From the NCBI RefSeq assembly GCF_023913515.1, contig NZ_CP099391.1, positions 3,038,001 through 3,102,000 on the forward strand: a DNA stretch of 64,000 bases, in the 5' to 3' direction. The number at the start of each line of letters is the position of its first letter. The stretch's first letter is position 1. Shown one piece after another: positions 33,075-42,707 of the stretch. A program made the translations under genes and the position numbers. The DNA comes from Natronococcus sp. CG52. GTDB taxonomy: Archaea > Halobacteriota > Halobacteria > Halobacteriales > Natrialbaceae. The notes under the pieces were generated by a model, which saw only the letters and a list, made by a program, of their open reading frames with translations, was not told where the DNA came from and made no database searches.

Positions 33075-34397
33075 ATGTCATCGACGATTCCCGTTACCGT
33101 CCTCTCGGGGAGTCTGGGAGCGGGAAAGACGACGCTGCTCAATCACCTGCTGCGCAACGCGGGCGAACGCGACCTCGCCGTGCTGGTCAACGATATGGGC
33201 GCGGTGAACGTCGATGCCGAACTCGTCGCCGACGGATCGGATCTCGACGCAGGCGGCGTCGCGGAGCTCTCGAACGGCTGTATCTGCTGCGAGCTGCAGG
33301 ACGATCTCGAGACGGCGGTCGTCCGACTGGCCCGCAATCGGGAGTTCGACCACCTGATCGTCGAATCGTCGGGTATCTCCGAACCCGAACCGGTCGCCAG
33401 CCTGTTCACGACCGCCTCGCGGGTCGCCGCCCGCTACGAGATCGACGCGCTCGTCACCGTCCTCGACACCCGACTGTTCCTCGACGCCTTCGCCGGCGAT
33501 GACGTTCCCGAGCGCCGCGGCGATCCGGACGGAGAGGCCGACCGTCCCCTCTCGGACCTCCTGATCGAGCAACTCGAGGTCGCGAACGTCGTGCTGCTCA
33601 ACAAGGCGGACCTCTGCGACCCGAACGAACTCGAGGAGGCGGAGGTTCTCGTCCGGGCGCTCCAGCCGGACGCGGAGACGATCCGGACGGAGTTCTCCGC
33701 GGTCGATCCCGACCGCCTGCTCGGCGTCGGCCTGTTCGAGCCCCAGCACCTCGGCGAGGGAGCCGGGTGGCAGCGGGCGCTCGAGGGGGACGAAACCGAC
33801 GAGAAAGCGGCGGATCACGGAGGCGAGCGCGGTCAGGGTGACGAGCGAAGCCACGAAGGCGACCACAGTCACGGAGACGGCCACGACCACGATGACGGGC
33901 AGGGAGACGACCCGGACGGCGACCAGAACCACGATCACGACCACCGCCACCCCGACGAGGTCTACGGCGTCGAGTCGGTCGTCTTCCGGGAACGACGACC
34001 GGTCCACCCCGAGCGGTTCGCGTCGTTCCTTCGGGAACTGCCCGACAACGTCGTCCGATCGAAGGGAGTCGTCTGGGTCGCCGGCCGCGACGCGAAGGTC
34101 GAACTCTCCCAGGCCGGCCCGTCCGTCCGGGCAACGAACAACGGTCCCTGGATCGCAACCCTCCCCGAGATCCGGCGAGACCTGTACCGCTCCAACCGCC
34201 CCGACCTCGAGTGGCACGACGAGCACGGCGACCGGCGGACGGAACTCGTCGTCATCGGAACGGGCCTCGACGAGAAACGACTGCGTTCGAGGCTCCGGGA
34301 CTGCCTGGTCACGGACGAGGAGTGGGAGCGAGCCGAGACGCTCGCGAACCCGTTTCCGGACGAGGCCGAGGAGGCGGTCGTGCTCCGCGAACCCTGA
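33075..34397 (+). CDS. CobW/ZNG1-family GTPase with His-rich metal loop
   Basis: A 440-residue GTP-dependent metallochaperone-like protein. The P-loop is SGSLGAGKTTLLNH (about residues 11-24), the metal CxCC motif is NGCICCELQDD, the Walker B region ESSGISEPEPV, and the base-specificity LLNKADL. A His/Asp-rich segment (about residues 252-295, for example HDHDHRHPDEVYG) separates it from the C-terminal CobW_C domain (SVVFRERRPVHPERF). The family delivers zinc or other metals to client enzymes. There is no obvious Zur-type operator that I can identify. Confidence 0.9.
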   Translation: MSSTIPVTVLSGSLGAGKTTLLNHLLRNAGERDLAVLVNDMGAVNVDAELVADGSDLDAGGVAELSNGCICCELQDDLETAVVRLARNREFDHLIVESSGISEPEPVASLFTTASRVAARYEIDALVTVLDTRLFLDAFAGDDVPERRGDPDGEADRPLSDLLIEQLEVANVVLLNKADLCDPNELEEAEVLVRALQPDAETIRTEFSAVDPDRLLGVGLFEPQHLGEGAGWQRALEGDETDEKAADHGGERGQGDERSHEGDHSHGDGHDHDDGQGDDPDGDQNHDHDHRHPDEVYGVESVVFRERRPVHPERFASFLRELPDNVVRSKGVVWVAGRDAKVELSQAGPSVRATNNGPWIATLPEIRRDLYRSNRPDLEWHDEHGDRRTELVVIGTGLDEKRLRSRLRDCLVTDEEWERAETLANPFPDEAEEAVVLREP

Positions 34398-34485
34398 TAC
34401 GGTCTGCTGTAACGATTTTCCGGCGAAACCGCAGACGGGTCGCAGTTTCGACGGAAATGACTTACAGCAATCCGTATGAGTCGAC

Positions 34486-34893
34486 TCAGTCGAACGCCGA
34501 TTCGATCGCCTCGAGCGCGCGGTTCAGTTCCCCCTTCCGTTTCCAGGCGGCGATCCGATCACCGAAGGGAAGCGGCGCGGCGAGCGACACGGACGATCGG
34601 AACGTGATCGTCGTTTCGCCGTCCAGTGCGTCAAACTCCAGCCACGTTTCCATGTGCTCGAACGGCCCCTGTTCGCCCTCCTGGGTGTAGTAGAGCGCAT
34701 CGTCGCGGTACTCGAATCGCAGCGGAAGCTGCATGCCGGGACCGCTGGCGACCACGATCGTCGCCTCGTCTCTCTCGTCGACGGTCTCGACGGTAAAGCT
34801 GCCTTCGGCCTCGACGAGCGCCGGTGGATCGAATCGCGACGAAATCTCGACGGGCGTCGCGTCAATCCGTCGAGACACGGTGACCTCCCGCAT
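34486..34893 (-). CDS. SRPBCC (START-like) domain protein
   Basis: A 135-residue single-domain protein starting MREVTVSRRIDATPVEI, the typical first strand and helix of SRPBCC/polyketide-cyclase folds. WLEFDALDGETTITFRSSV is the central strand pair and ELNRALEAIESAFD the long C-terminal helix. It probably binds a hydrophobic ligand. ATG 34893 is favoured because a TATA-like CATTTATGG lies about 27 bases upstream on the minus strand; an ATG at 34920 would sit inside that element. Confidence 0.8.
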   Translation of the reverse strand: MREVTVSRRIDATPVEISSRFDPPALVEAEGSFTVETVDERDEATIVVASGPGMQLPLRFEYRDDALYYTQEGEQGPFEHMETWLEFDALDGETTITFRSSVSLAAPLPFGDRIAAWKRKGELNRALEAIESAFD

Positions 34894-34989
34894 ACCGCTG
34901 TCCTTCGAGTCGGCTACCATAAATGCCGGTGTCGCGTGTCGCGGAAGGCGGACGGAAACGCTAAGTGACCGACGTTCGCGTGTTCACGT

Positions 34990-35214
34990 ATGAGCGGTCC
35001 CGACGCCGACCGAGAGGGGCTCCGCGAGGGGCTCGAGTCCTCGCACGGTGATCCACGCGTCTTGCTCGTCCTCAACGCGGTACTCTCGGTGCTGTTCGCA
35101 TTGATGTTCGTCACCGGCGCCGATTTCGTCGGGATACTCGAGTTCAGTCTCGCGAGCGTCGCGATCGTCACCGGCGGATTGTTCGTGCTCACGCATCTCG
35201 TAACGCGCTCCTGA
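34990..35214 (+). CDS. 74-residue two-helix membrane protein
   Basis: The protein has a charged N-terminus (MSGPDADREGLREGLES) and two hydrophobic helices, VLLVLNAVLSVLFALMFVTG and FSLASVAIVTGGLFVLTHLV, joined by a short acidic loop. No motif identifies its function. It is divergent from the SRPBCC gene and convergent with the phosphoesterase gene. Confidence 0.7.
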   Translation: MSGPDADREGLREGLESSHGDPRVLLVLNAVLSVLFALMFVTGADFVGILEFSLASVAIVTGGLFVLTHLVTRS

Positions 35215-35254
35215 GTCTCGGATCGGTGAGTCCGTCGCGATCGGATCGAACCGG

Positions 35255-36685
35255 TTATCGCCGCTCTCGCGGCGAATCGATCGTCCTGTTCGGCGTTCCG
35301 TCATCGCGTTCGCTCACTGGCACGTCATCGCTGCCGTCGCTGTCATCGCTGCCGTTGGGTGGCGATCCGTCGCCGAGATCGGCCGGCACCTCGAGCGGCC
35401 TCTCGGGGTCGATCACCGTTCGATTCGGGATCGGAGGTTCCGGCGGCGGGCGGCGGGTGACGAGGCGCTGAAAGCGGGTAAGATCCCGCGGCTGTTCGGT
35501 CTCGACCTCCTCGTAGTCGACGACGATCCGGTCGCCCTCGGCGAAGATCCGGAAGTAGTTCAGTCGAAACGAGGGGTAGTAGATATCCGGCAACCGCGAG
35601 AACCGCGTCTCGACGTGTCGTAGCTTCTTCAGCCAGGTGCCGGTGTTGAGGACGAGCCGATCACCCCACCGCGTCAGCGACGCTCGGTGGGTGTGTCCGT
35701 AGACGAAGACGGCGACGTCCCGGTTCGCCTCGAAGACGTCCCTGGCCGCCACCAGGAACGGCTCGTCGCCCTGGCCGACGTGCACGCCCGATAGGATGAT
35801 TCCGAAGCGCCCGAGCGTGTGCCGAAAATCGCGTCTGAACAGCCAGAGCGGAATCGCGAGCAACAGGAGGACGAAAATGACGATGAGGTTGATCGTGATG
35901 ATTATCTCGAGGACGATGTCGGCGATGCCGAGCGCGCGAACGAGCGGGTTGTCGGTGAACAGCCGGGCCGGAAGGATGCCGAACGCCTCGAGGACGGTGC
36001 CGAAGAGGTAGAGCAGGGTGATATTGAAAAACAGCAACAGCGGGACGACGATCGCACGCAGCACCGGACTCATCTCCCGGTAGAAGTAGTTGGAGAAGAG
36101 CCAGCGCGGAATCTCTTCCATCGGCGCGACCGACTGGATGTCCCGAAGCCAGTCGCCCCTGGCGCGTTCGGAGTATCGCCCGGCGGCGGCGACGATCCGC
36201 TGGACGATGAAGTAGCCGACGGGGAGTGCGTCGGGGTTCCCCCAGTCGGGCATCCGGTTGTTCGAATCGTGTTGCTGGCCGTGCTCGATCCAGATGTCGG
36301 CGTCACCGACCTCGCGCGTGATCGCGACCGCCGGCTCGAGCGAGACGTTGAACTCGGCGAGCCGGTCGATGTGCGACGGATAGCAGGCGAGATCGTAGTC
36401 GTGGTTGCCCGGGATGATCGTGATGTCGATCGCCTCGCCGGTCGTGCGAAGCTGTTCGAACACCCGCGGGTGATCCTCGATCACGCGCTCGAGTTTGTCC
36501 CGATCCGACGTTTCCGTGTACTCCCACAGCCCGAAGGTATCGCCGTTGATGATCAGCTCCACGTCGCCGCCTCGCTCCTCGAGATCCTCGAGAAACGAGA
36601 GGAGTTCCGCCTCGAAGTCGAGCGTCGTGAGCTGTTCGTCGCCGCCCATGTGGAGGTCGCTAATGAAGACGTACTCGGTAGCCAT
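35255..36685 (-). CDS. Membrane metallophosphoesterase interrupted by two helices
   Basis: A 476-residue calcineurin-like phosphoesterase. Metal-binding residues appear in order: D10 and H12 (FISDLHMGG), D49 (IINGDTFG), N94 and H95 (PGNHDYD), H135/H139 (EHGQQHD) and H331/H333 (YGHTHRA). Unusually, two hydrophobic helices at about 209-237 and 253-283 fall between the fourth and fifth motifs, so the catalytic fold straddles a membrane anchor. The C-terminal 70 residues are Pro/Asp/Ser-rich and disordered. The core resembles UDP-diacylglucosamine hydrolase-like enzymes, but the substrate is unknown; lipid A is absent in archaea. Confidence 0.82.
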   Translation of the reverse strand: MATEYVFISDLHMGGDEQLTTLDFEAELLSFLEDLEERGGDVELIINGDTFGLWEYTETSDRDKLERVIEDHPRVFEQLRTTGEAIDITIIPGNHDYDLACYPSHIDRLAEFNVSLEPAVAITREVGDADIWIEHGQQHDSNNRMPDWGNPDALPVGYFIVQRIVAAAGRYSERARGDWLRDIQSVAPMEEIPRWLFSNYFYREMSPVLRAIVVPLLLFFNITLLYLFGTVLEAFGILPARLFTDNPLVRALGIADIVLEIIITINLIVIFVLLLLAIPLWLFRRDFRHTLGRFGIILSGVHVGQGDEPFLVAARDVFEANRDVAVFVYGHTHRASLTRWGDRLVLNTGTWLKKLRHVETRFSRLPDIYYPSFRLNYFRIFAEGDRIVVDYEEVETEQPRDLTRFQRLVTRRPPPEPPIPNRTVIDPERPLEVPADLGDGSPPNGSDDSDGSDDVPVSERDDGTPNRTIDSPRERR

Positions 36686-36822
36686 TCGGAGGGGTCCACC
36701 CTCCTACCAGCCCGAACGGAATAGTGGTTTGCCCCGTGTCGATCGGTACAGACGCTCGAGAAGTTGGCGAGCGAGAACGCCCGAAGACGCTCCGCTGCCT
36801 GAAGACGAACGGATCTCGGCGA

Positions 36823-37440
36823 TCACTCCTCGAGCGGGCCGATCTCCCGCCGGTAGTGGCGCACCCACAACGCCTGCAGCGGCAAGATCAACAGCGGCGT
36901 GTAGAACGCGAGCGAGAGATCGACGGCGGCGACGCCGATCGAGAGGGCGAAGACGGCGGGCGAGATCAGTCCGCGGACGGTGATCAGTCGCGCAGCCCGG
37001 TCGTCGACCGCGTCGCCCGCGAACCCCGCTCGGGCGGCGTACTCCCAGACGGCGGTCACGAGCGCGCCGACCAGCACGAAGTTGGTCGCGTACAGCGTCC
37101 AGGCGAACCGCGTCCCGTAGCTGCCCATCAGCTCCGTCGGATAGGGGAGAAAGGAGATCGACAGCAAGAACAGGAGATTCAGCCACAGCAGGATCCGGTC
37201 GTGGCCGACGATGTATCGAAAGAGGTTGTGATGGATGGTCCAGTAGAGACCCACGACGACGAAGCTCAGGAGGTAGCTGATCAGCAGCGTCTCCTGATCG
37301 GCGACTGCCGCCGGCAGCTCGTCCGCGGGAACGTCGGGGACCTCGAACTGCAACACTAACAGCGTGAGAACGATCGCGAACAGTCCGTCGCTCAGGGCTT
37401 CCATCCGATCCGTTCCCTCCCCGCCGAGCGTCCTCACCAT
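36823..37440 (-). CDS. TMEM175-like (DUF1211) potassium-channel family protein
   Basis: A 205-residue protein with six predicted helices. Helix 1 bears RMEALSDGLFAIVLTLLVL, a variant of the RxxxFSDxxxAI signature of the TMEM175 family, with Leu in place of the Phe. SYLLSFVVVGLYWTIHHNLF is the conserved helix 3. Prokaryotic members form tetrameric K+-permeable channels. ATG 37440 (MVRTLGGEGTD) is chosen because residues upstream in the same frame are Arg-rich and lack homology-like character. Confidence 0.85.
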   Translation of the reverse strand: MVRTLGGEGTDRMEALSDGLFAIVLTLLVLQFEVPDVPADELPAAVADQETLLISYLLSFVVVGLYWTIHHNLFRYIVGHDRILLWLNLLFLLSISFLPYPTELMGSYGTRFAWTLYATNFVLVGALVTAVWEYAARAGFAGDAVDDRAARLITVRGLISPAVFALSIGVAAVDLSLAFYTPLLILPLQALWVRHYRREIGPLEE

Positions 37441-37709
37441 ACGGCCCACTCCACCCGAATCGGGGAATAACCTATCCCGGTTCACGTCCGTCGATTCTCC
37501 ACGTCGTTCGCTTGTCGCCTCTCGGCGCCGCTTCCGGTCGCCGGATTCCGTTACCGAGCGCTCGAGTAGCCCCACCTGGGATCACCGCTCGAGAGACGCT
37601 CGGTCCACGATCCGATTGCGGGACGAGTTGTACACGCCTTCGGACGTTCATTCCTCTCGGTCGGAGCCGACAGGTACTCACGGGCCGGCCGATACTGTGC
37701 GAACAACGA

Positions 37710-39296
37710 ATGGAGAAGGAGGCGATCACGTCCTATCGGCCCACGAAACCCGAGATCGCCGTTTTCGTCTCGGGCGTGACCAGTATGGGTCTCGAGATCC
37801 TCGCGGTGCGCGTCGTCGCACCGCAGTTCGGGAGTCACATCTACACCGTCGGCGGCATTCTGACGGTCTTCCTCGCCGCGCTGAGCCTGGGCTACTGGCA
37901 GGGCGGCAAGCGTGCGAGACTGGCGACGAACCGGGAGATGTCCTGGATCATGCTCGCGACCGCAGTGTACGTCGCGGTGGTGGTCTACGCGAGCGATCTG
38001 TTGCTCGTGTCCACGTCGACGCTGGCGTTGCCGCCGCGGTACGCCTCGCTTCCGGCCGTGATCGCCCTCTTCGGTCCGCCGACCTATCTGCTGGGCTTCA
38101 TCAGCCCCTACGCCGCCGAACTCTCGCAGAAGCAGGGTATCGGCGAGGCGTCGGGCCACGTCTACGCGCTGGGGACCATCGGGAGCATCCTCGGCTCGGC
38201 GGCGACGACGTTCGTCCTCATTCCCGTCCTGAGCATCGGCGAGATCGGAGTTCTCTTCGGACTCGTGCTCGTCGCCGCCGCGCTCGCGCTCACGCTGCCG
38301 TCGCCGTCGCGCAATCCGACGGTCGCGAGCGTCTTCGTCGTGCTGTTGCTCGTCGGCGCGGCCGGCGGCGGTCCCGTCGCGTTCGACTATCGCGGTGACG
38401 TCGTCTACGAGAGCCAGACTCCCCACCAGCAACTCGAGGTCGTCGACGACGGCGATACCCGGACCATGTACCTGGACGGCGCCCGTCACAGCGCGATCGA
38501 CCTCGAGGATCCCGACCGTCACGTCTTCGCCTACACGCGGTACTTCCACCTGCCGATGCTCGTGACCGACGAACCCGACGACGTCGACCGCGTCCTCTTC
38601 ATCGGCGGCGGCGGCTACACCGGTCCGCAGGACTTCGAGGAAGAGTACGACGCGACCGTCGACGTCGTCGAGATCGATCCCGAAGTGACCGAAGCCGCCG
38701 AGACGTACTTCGGCCTCGAGCAGGACGAGGAGCTGAACGCCCACGCCGAGGACGGCCGGCAGTTCCTCCAGAATACGGACGAGACGTACGATCTGATCGT
38801 GCTGGACGCCTACAAGCAGGATCAGGTGCCGTTTCACCTGACGACCGAGGAGTTCATGCAGCTGGCTGCGGACCGGCTGAGCGACGACGGCGTCCTCCTC
38901 GCGAACGTCGTCTCCTCGCCGAACGGCCCCGCATCGGAGTTCTACCGCGCGGAGTACAAGACCATGGAACAGGCGTTCCCGGAGGTCTACAGCTTCCGCA
39001 CGTCCGAGGAGAGCTCCGTCCAGAACATCGAACTCGTCGCGACGAAAGACGACGGCGAACTCACGCAGGCCGACCTCGAGCAGCGAAACGAAAATCGGGA
39101 GCTGGGAATCGATCTGAGCGACGAGATCGACCACCGGATGGCCGATCCCGAAACCGATGACGTCCCGGTTCTGCGCGACGACAGAGCGCCGGTCGACAGC
39201 CTGCTCGATCCGATGATGGGCCAGCGGTACGTCATCGAGGAGACGGGGGAGTCGGAGCCGGCGACGGCGAAGACGGCGACATCCCCGGCGACGTGA
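37710..39296 (+). CDS. Membrane-anchored spermidine-synthase-like protein
   Basis: A 528-residue protein with an N-terminal membrane half of about seven helices (through about residue 220) and a C-terminal Rossmann aminopropyltransferase-like domain. The SAM/dcSAM loop is VLFIGGGGYTGPQDF, followed by VDVVEIDPEVTEAA and the catalytic-loop region DLIVLDAYKQDQVPFHL. Such fused proteins are common in archaea and bacteria, and polyamine synthesis has not been shown for most. The last 60 residues are polar. ATG 37710 (MEKEAITSYRPTKPE) begins shortly before the first helix; the long upstream frame is rejected. Confidence 0.85.
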   Translation: MEKEAITSYRPTKPEIAVFVSGVTSMGLEILAVRVVAPQFGSHIYTVGGILTVFLAALSLGYWQGGKRARLATNREMSWIMLATAVYVAVVVYASDLLLVSTSTLALPPRYASLPAVIALFGPPTYLLGFISPYAAELSQKQGIGEASGHVYALGTIGSILGSAATTFVLIPVLSIGEIGVLFGLVLVAAALALTLPSPSRNPTVASVFVVLLLVGAAGGGPVAFDYRGDVVYESQTPHQQLEVVDDGDTRTMYLDGARHSAIDLEDPDRHVFAYTRYFHLPMLVTDEPDDVDRVLFIGGGGYTGPQDFEEEYDATVDVVEIDPEVTEAAETYFGLEQDEELNAHAEDGRQFLQNTDETYDLIVLDAYKQDQVPFHLTTEEFMQLAADRLSDDGVLLANVVSSPNGPASEFYRAEYKTMEQAFPEVYSFRTSEESSVQNIELVATKDDGELTQADLEQRNENRELGIDLSDEIDHRMADPETDDVPVLRDDRAPVDSLLDPMMGQRYVIEETGESEPATAKTATSPAT

Positions 39297-39382
39297 CACC
39301 GGATCGAGCGGGTTCCATCGCGGAACCGTCCGCTCTCACCGGCCGGTAGAAGCTTCAGGAGGATGGTCCCCGTACACGGTCT

Positions 39383-40381
39383 ATGAGCGACGAGGCGGCC
39401 GAGTGGCGCCACTCGGCATTCCCGTGGACAGTCATCGAGGGGAACCGACTGGTCGTCGCGGGCACGCTTCTCGGGGGGATACTGCTGCTGTTGCTCGCCC
39501 TGCTCGCCGTGAACCTGTTTCCGCGAGCGCCCGGCGACCCGCTCTATCTCCTCATCAGTGCGTTTCTGGGCGGAAACCTCACGCTCATCACGGTCGTCAT
39601 CGCGATCAACCAGCTCGTGTTCTCGCAGGAACTCGGCTCGCCCGGAGACCTGGAGCAGCGAACCCGGAACGCCGTCGAGTACCGCAATCAGGTTCAGGAA
39701 GTGATGGATCGGGAGGTGAGCCCGGTGATGCCGGGCTCGTTTCTGCTGGTGCTTCACGAGAACCTCGGCAAGCGAGCGCAGGCGTTGCGCGAAACGATCA
39801 CGAATCCCGGCGACGACGATCTCGCCGCGGAGATCGACGAACTCGTGGCTGCGCTCCGCGGCGACGTCCGAGACGTCGCGAGGGCGGTCGACACGCCCGC
39901 CGCGGACGAACAGATTTTCGGCGCGATCGCAGCGACGCTGGGAACGACGCAGGCGGAGCAGTTGTACGATCTGTCCCGCGTCGAAGCGGAGTACGACGCC
40001 CAGTTGTCGGCCGAGCAACGCGAACTGTTCGAGTCGCTCCGCGAGCACCTGCTCCACATCGACGTCGCCCGGAAGTACTTTCGGACGGTCTACATCACTA
40101 AGGAGCTCTCCTTTCTCTCGAGAGTACTCCTGATCGTCGGACTGCCGGCGCAACTGTTCCTCGCTGCGACGCTCGCGGTGTACGATCTCGCCGCGATCGA
40201 AGCGCTGCCCGCGGCCGCGATCGTCGGTGCGACGCTCGTCGCGACGGTCGCCTGCTTCGCACCGCTCGCGATCCTGGCGTCGTTCGTCCTCCGACTGTCG
40301 TGGGTCGCACAGCGAAACGCGACCGTCATGCCGTTTGCGGCCTCGGAGAAGGATTACACGCTGTTCTCGAGCGAGAAGTGA
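39383..40381 (+). CDS. Haloarchaeal four-helix membrane protein
   Basis: A 332-residue protein with two helices near the N-terminus (about residues 25-80), a roughly 150-residue soluble helical domain (from SPGDLEQRTRNAVEYRNQVQ to HLLHIDVARKYFRT), and two more helices near the C-terminus. It ends SEKDYTLFSSEK. The arrangement suggests a cytoplasmic or extracellular helical hairpin between two membrane hairpins. The family is not one I can name. It follows the spermidine-synthase-like gene by 86 bases on the same strand. Confidence 0.75.
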   Translation: MSDEAAEWRHSAFPWTVIEGNRLVVAGTLLGGILLLLLALLAVNLFPRAPGDPLYLLISAFLGGNLTLITVVIAINQLVFSQELGSPGDLEQRTRNAVEYRNQVQEVMDREVSPVMPGSFLLVLHENLGKRAQALRETITNPGDDDLAAEIDELVAALRGDVRDVARAVDTPAADEQIFGAIAATLGTTQAEQLYDLSRVEAEYDAQLSAEQRELFESLREHLLHIDVARKYFRTVYITKELSFLSRVLLIVGLPAQLFLAATLAVYDLAAIEALPAAAIVGATLVATVACFAPLAILASFVLRLSWVAQRNATVMPFAASEKDYTLFSSEK

Positions 40382-40593
40382 GAACCGCTGCAATGAATTA
40401 CCTCCTCACTCGCGAGGCGGATCTCGTATCGGTCGCTCGTCTCTCGAGGCAGCGGTAGCGAAGAACAGGTCGACGAGACGGTGAGGGATAGTCGATCCGG
40501 TCTCCGTAACAGCGAGAAACTTGATAGGTGTTCGACATCCGGCGCCCTCAAATCCCAAAAAGGACTTGTAGGACTGTTCGAAAGTCACGGTAG

Positions 40594-41376
40594 ATGAACC
40601 GTCGACATGTCATCGCCGGCGTAGGAAGCATCGGACTCGGGAGTCTGGCGGGCTGTCTGGGGCTGGTCGGTCTCGACGAGCACGAGGCATCGCCGGCCGG
40701 CGTCGAACCGTCCGTCCGCGACGATACCGGGTACGAACAGACCGACGTCGACGACCTGCGGATCGAAGAGGAGGTCGGCGTCTCCGCGCTCTCCGAGACG
40801 GTCGTCGTGACGAACTACCTCACGGAACACGAGAAGGCGGTGGACATGGGTCCACTCGGCGAACAGCGAGGGGCGACGTTCGTGATCCTCTCGACCCCGA
40901 AGATCTCCATCGCGGGTCAGAACGTCAATCCGGTCGAAGACAAGTCGACCGCCGAACTCGTCGAACTGGTCGCCGACAACTACGACGACATCGGCGACGT
41001 CGAGCACGTCGAGGACGAAGAGGCGACCGTGCTCGAGCAGTCGGCGACGATGTCGACGTTCGTCGCCGACGCGGAGTTCAACGGCTCGAGCGTCGACGTG
41101 AACCTCCACGTCACCGAGGCCGTCGAGACCGACGACGACCTGCTCGTGACGATCGGCGTCTACCCCCAGCGCGTCGAGAGTCAGGAAGAACCCAACGTGC
41201 GCTCGCTCGTCGAACACGTGATCGAGGACGCCGAAGGCGACGACGGCGCTCAGAACGGCGGCGACCAGAACGGAGCGGACGAGAGCGACGACGAAGACGG
41301 TGACGAGGCGGAAAGTGACGATGAGGAAGAAGACGGGGAGAGTGAAGACGACGAAGACGACGGGATCGGCGTCTGA
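40594..41376 (+). CDS. DUF6517-type exported lipoprotein
   Basis: A 260-residue protein. MNRRHVIAGVGSIGLGSLAG is a twin-arginine signal followed by a lipobox ending in GC at about residue 21. The mature domain has alternating strands and helices, including TVVVTNYLTEHEKAVDMGPL and GATFVILSTPKISIAGQNVN, which fit the haloarchaeal DUF6517 family. The last 45 residues are almost entirely Asp, Glu, Ser and Gly, an acidic tail. It should sit on the outer face of the membrane. Function unknown. Confidence 0.8.
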   Translation: MNRRHVIAGVGSIGLGSLAGCLGLVGLDEHEASPAGVEPSVRDDTGYEQTDVDDLRIEEEVGVSALSETVVVTNYLTEHEKAVDMGPLGEQRGATFVILSTPKISIAGQNVNPVEDKSTAELVELVADNYDDIGDVEHVEDEEATVLEQSATMSTFVADAEFNGSSVDVNLHVTEAVETDDDLLVTIGVYPQRVESQEEPNVRSLVEHVIEDAEGDDGAQNGGDQNGADESDDEDGDEAESDDEEEDGESEDDEDDGIGV

Positions 41377-41439
41377 GCCCGTGCCTCCGCTCCGAAATCG
41401 CCCGACCGTCCGTTTTTCCCAGTTGGTCGTTCCTCGCTC

Positions 41440-42051
41440 TCAGAGTCCGGCGCCCGAGGGCGCATCCGGTAGCTCGTACTTCTCGGCGTCGATCCCCAGT
41501 TCCTCGAGCGCGCCCTCGAGGTGACGTTCCTCGGCGAAGTCGACGCCATCCTCTTCGCGGAGTCGCTGGGCCGTCGCCAGCACCTCGCCGCGGCGGTCGT
41601 CGGGAACGTCGAACTTGTCGGTCGAGAGTTCGATCGTGAGTCCGTTGTGGTCGCGAGTGTACAGCGAGTGGAAGATGCCGCGGTCGAACTCGTTGTAGCC
41701 GTGGTCGGCGTCCTCGAGCGCTTCTTTCGTCTCGACGAACCGCTCGGGGTCGAGCGAAAACGAGATGTGGTGGACGGAGCCGATCTGGTGGCGAAGCGGC
41801 TGCGGGTTCGACTGCCGGTCGTCGGTGACGAAGAAGGTGATGATCCGGCCGTCACCCGTATCGAAGAAGAGGTGCGTGGAGTCCGGATCGTCGAGGTTCG
41901 GCTGTCTGAGGACCAGCGGCATGCCGAGCAGGTCGCGGTAGAACGCGATCGTATCCTCCTCGTTGCTCCCGATGAGCGTGACGTGGTCGGTTCCCGAGAG
42001 TCGGATCGGACTGTCCGGTCGGTCGGCCGTGATCTCGATGTCGTCTGTCAT
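41440..42051 (-). CDS. VOC/glyoxalase superfamily protein
   Basis: A 203-residue protein with one vicinal-oxygen-chelate module. The first metal-ligand strand is GTDHVTLIGSNEEDTIAFYR and the second half starts GSVHHISFSLDPERF, with the last ligand Glu in HNGLTIELSTDKF. These give the H-H-E triad of extradiol dioxygenases and glyoxalase-like proteins. The C-terminal 50 residues form helices. The substrate cannot be assigned. It is convergent with the lipoprotein gene. Confidence 0.83.
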   Translation of the reverse strand: MTDDIEITADRPDSPIRLSGTDHVTLIGSNEEDTIAFYRDLLGMPLVLRQPNLDDPDSTHLFFDTGDGRIITFFVTDDRQSNPQPLRHQIGSVHHISFSLDPERFVETKEALEDADHGYNEFDRGIFHSLYTRDHNGLTIELSTDKFDVPDDRRGEVLATAQRLREEDGVDFAEERHLEGALEELGIDAEKYELPDAPSGAGL

Positions 42052-42209
42052 CGGTTCCTCCTACGAATCCCCGATACGTAAACCTGCGACCACGGTCGAC
42101 CGCGGGACGAATCATCGGTACTCGAGTTCGAACGAATCAGGATCGTACCGACTTAAAGTCGAAAGCAGGACACGGCAAGGACTATCCGGATCTCGTTCAC
42201 AATCGGGGT

Positions 42210-42707
42210 ATGCAACTCGAACAGCGGTCTCAGGAACGCCGCTGGCGCGGCACCGTTCCGAGCGCGCTCGACGGACGCGTGCTCGGACTGGTCGTCGTGA
42301 CGGCGGCGCTCGCGGCCTCGCTGAACGTCCCGTACGGCGGGCTCCCGTTCGGAGTCGTCGCGTTCGCGGTGCTCGCGGGCGGCGGCGTCGCCGTCCACCT
42401 GCTCGGCGAACGCAAACTGCGACGGATCACGGACGGACTCGTCGAGCGGTGGGCCGACGCCGGCGGACGGATCGAAGACGTCACGCAGGCGTCGGACGGG
42501 ATGCGAACGGAGTGGATCGTCCACACCCCCGACGGGACGATCAGGATCGGCGGCGTCGCGCTGGTGCCGGTCAGCCGGCTCTCCGTCGAGTGGCGGGGCG
42601 TCGGTGACACGATGGACGCCAGCGAGGCCGAGGCGGAGCTGGATCGGCTCGCGGACAGTCTGTTCGAGGAGATTTTCGAGATCGGGTCGGCGCCGCAGCG
42701 ATCGTAG
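42210..42707 (+). CDS. Small membrane-associated protein of unknown function
   Basis: A 165-residue protein with two short hydrophobic helices (about residues 27-70, including LGLVVVTAALAASLNVPYGG) and a soluble alpha/beta C-terminal domain (RIEDVTQASDGMRTEWIVHT). It ends IGSAPQRS. I do not recognise the family. Confidence 0.7.
   Translation: MQLEQRSQERRWRGTVPSALDGRVLGLVVVTAALAASLNVPYGGLPFGVVAFAVLAGGGVAVHLLGERKLRRITDGLVERWADAGGRIEDVTQASDGMRTEWIVHTPDGTIRIGGVALVPVSRLSVEWRGVGDTMDASEAEAELDRLADSLFEEIFEIGSAPQRS

Noticed and set aside
33835-33960. His/Asp repeat as a tandem DNA repeat
   Set aside because: The bases vary and the repetitiveness is explained by the His-rich protein loop of the CobW GTPase.
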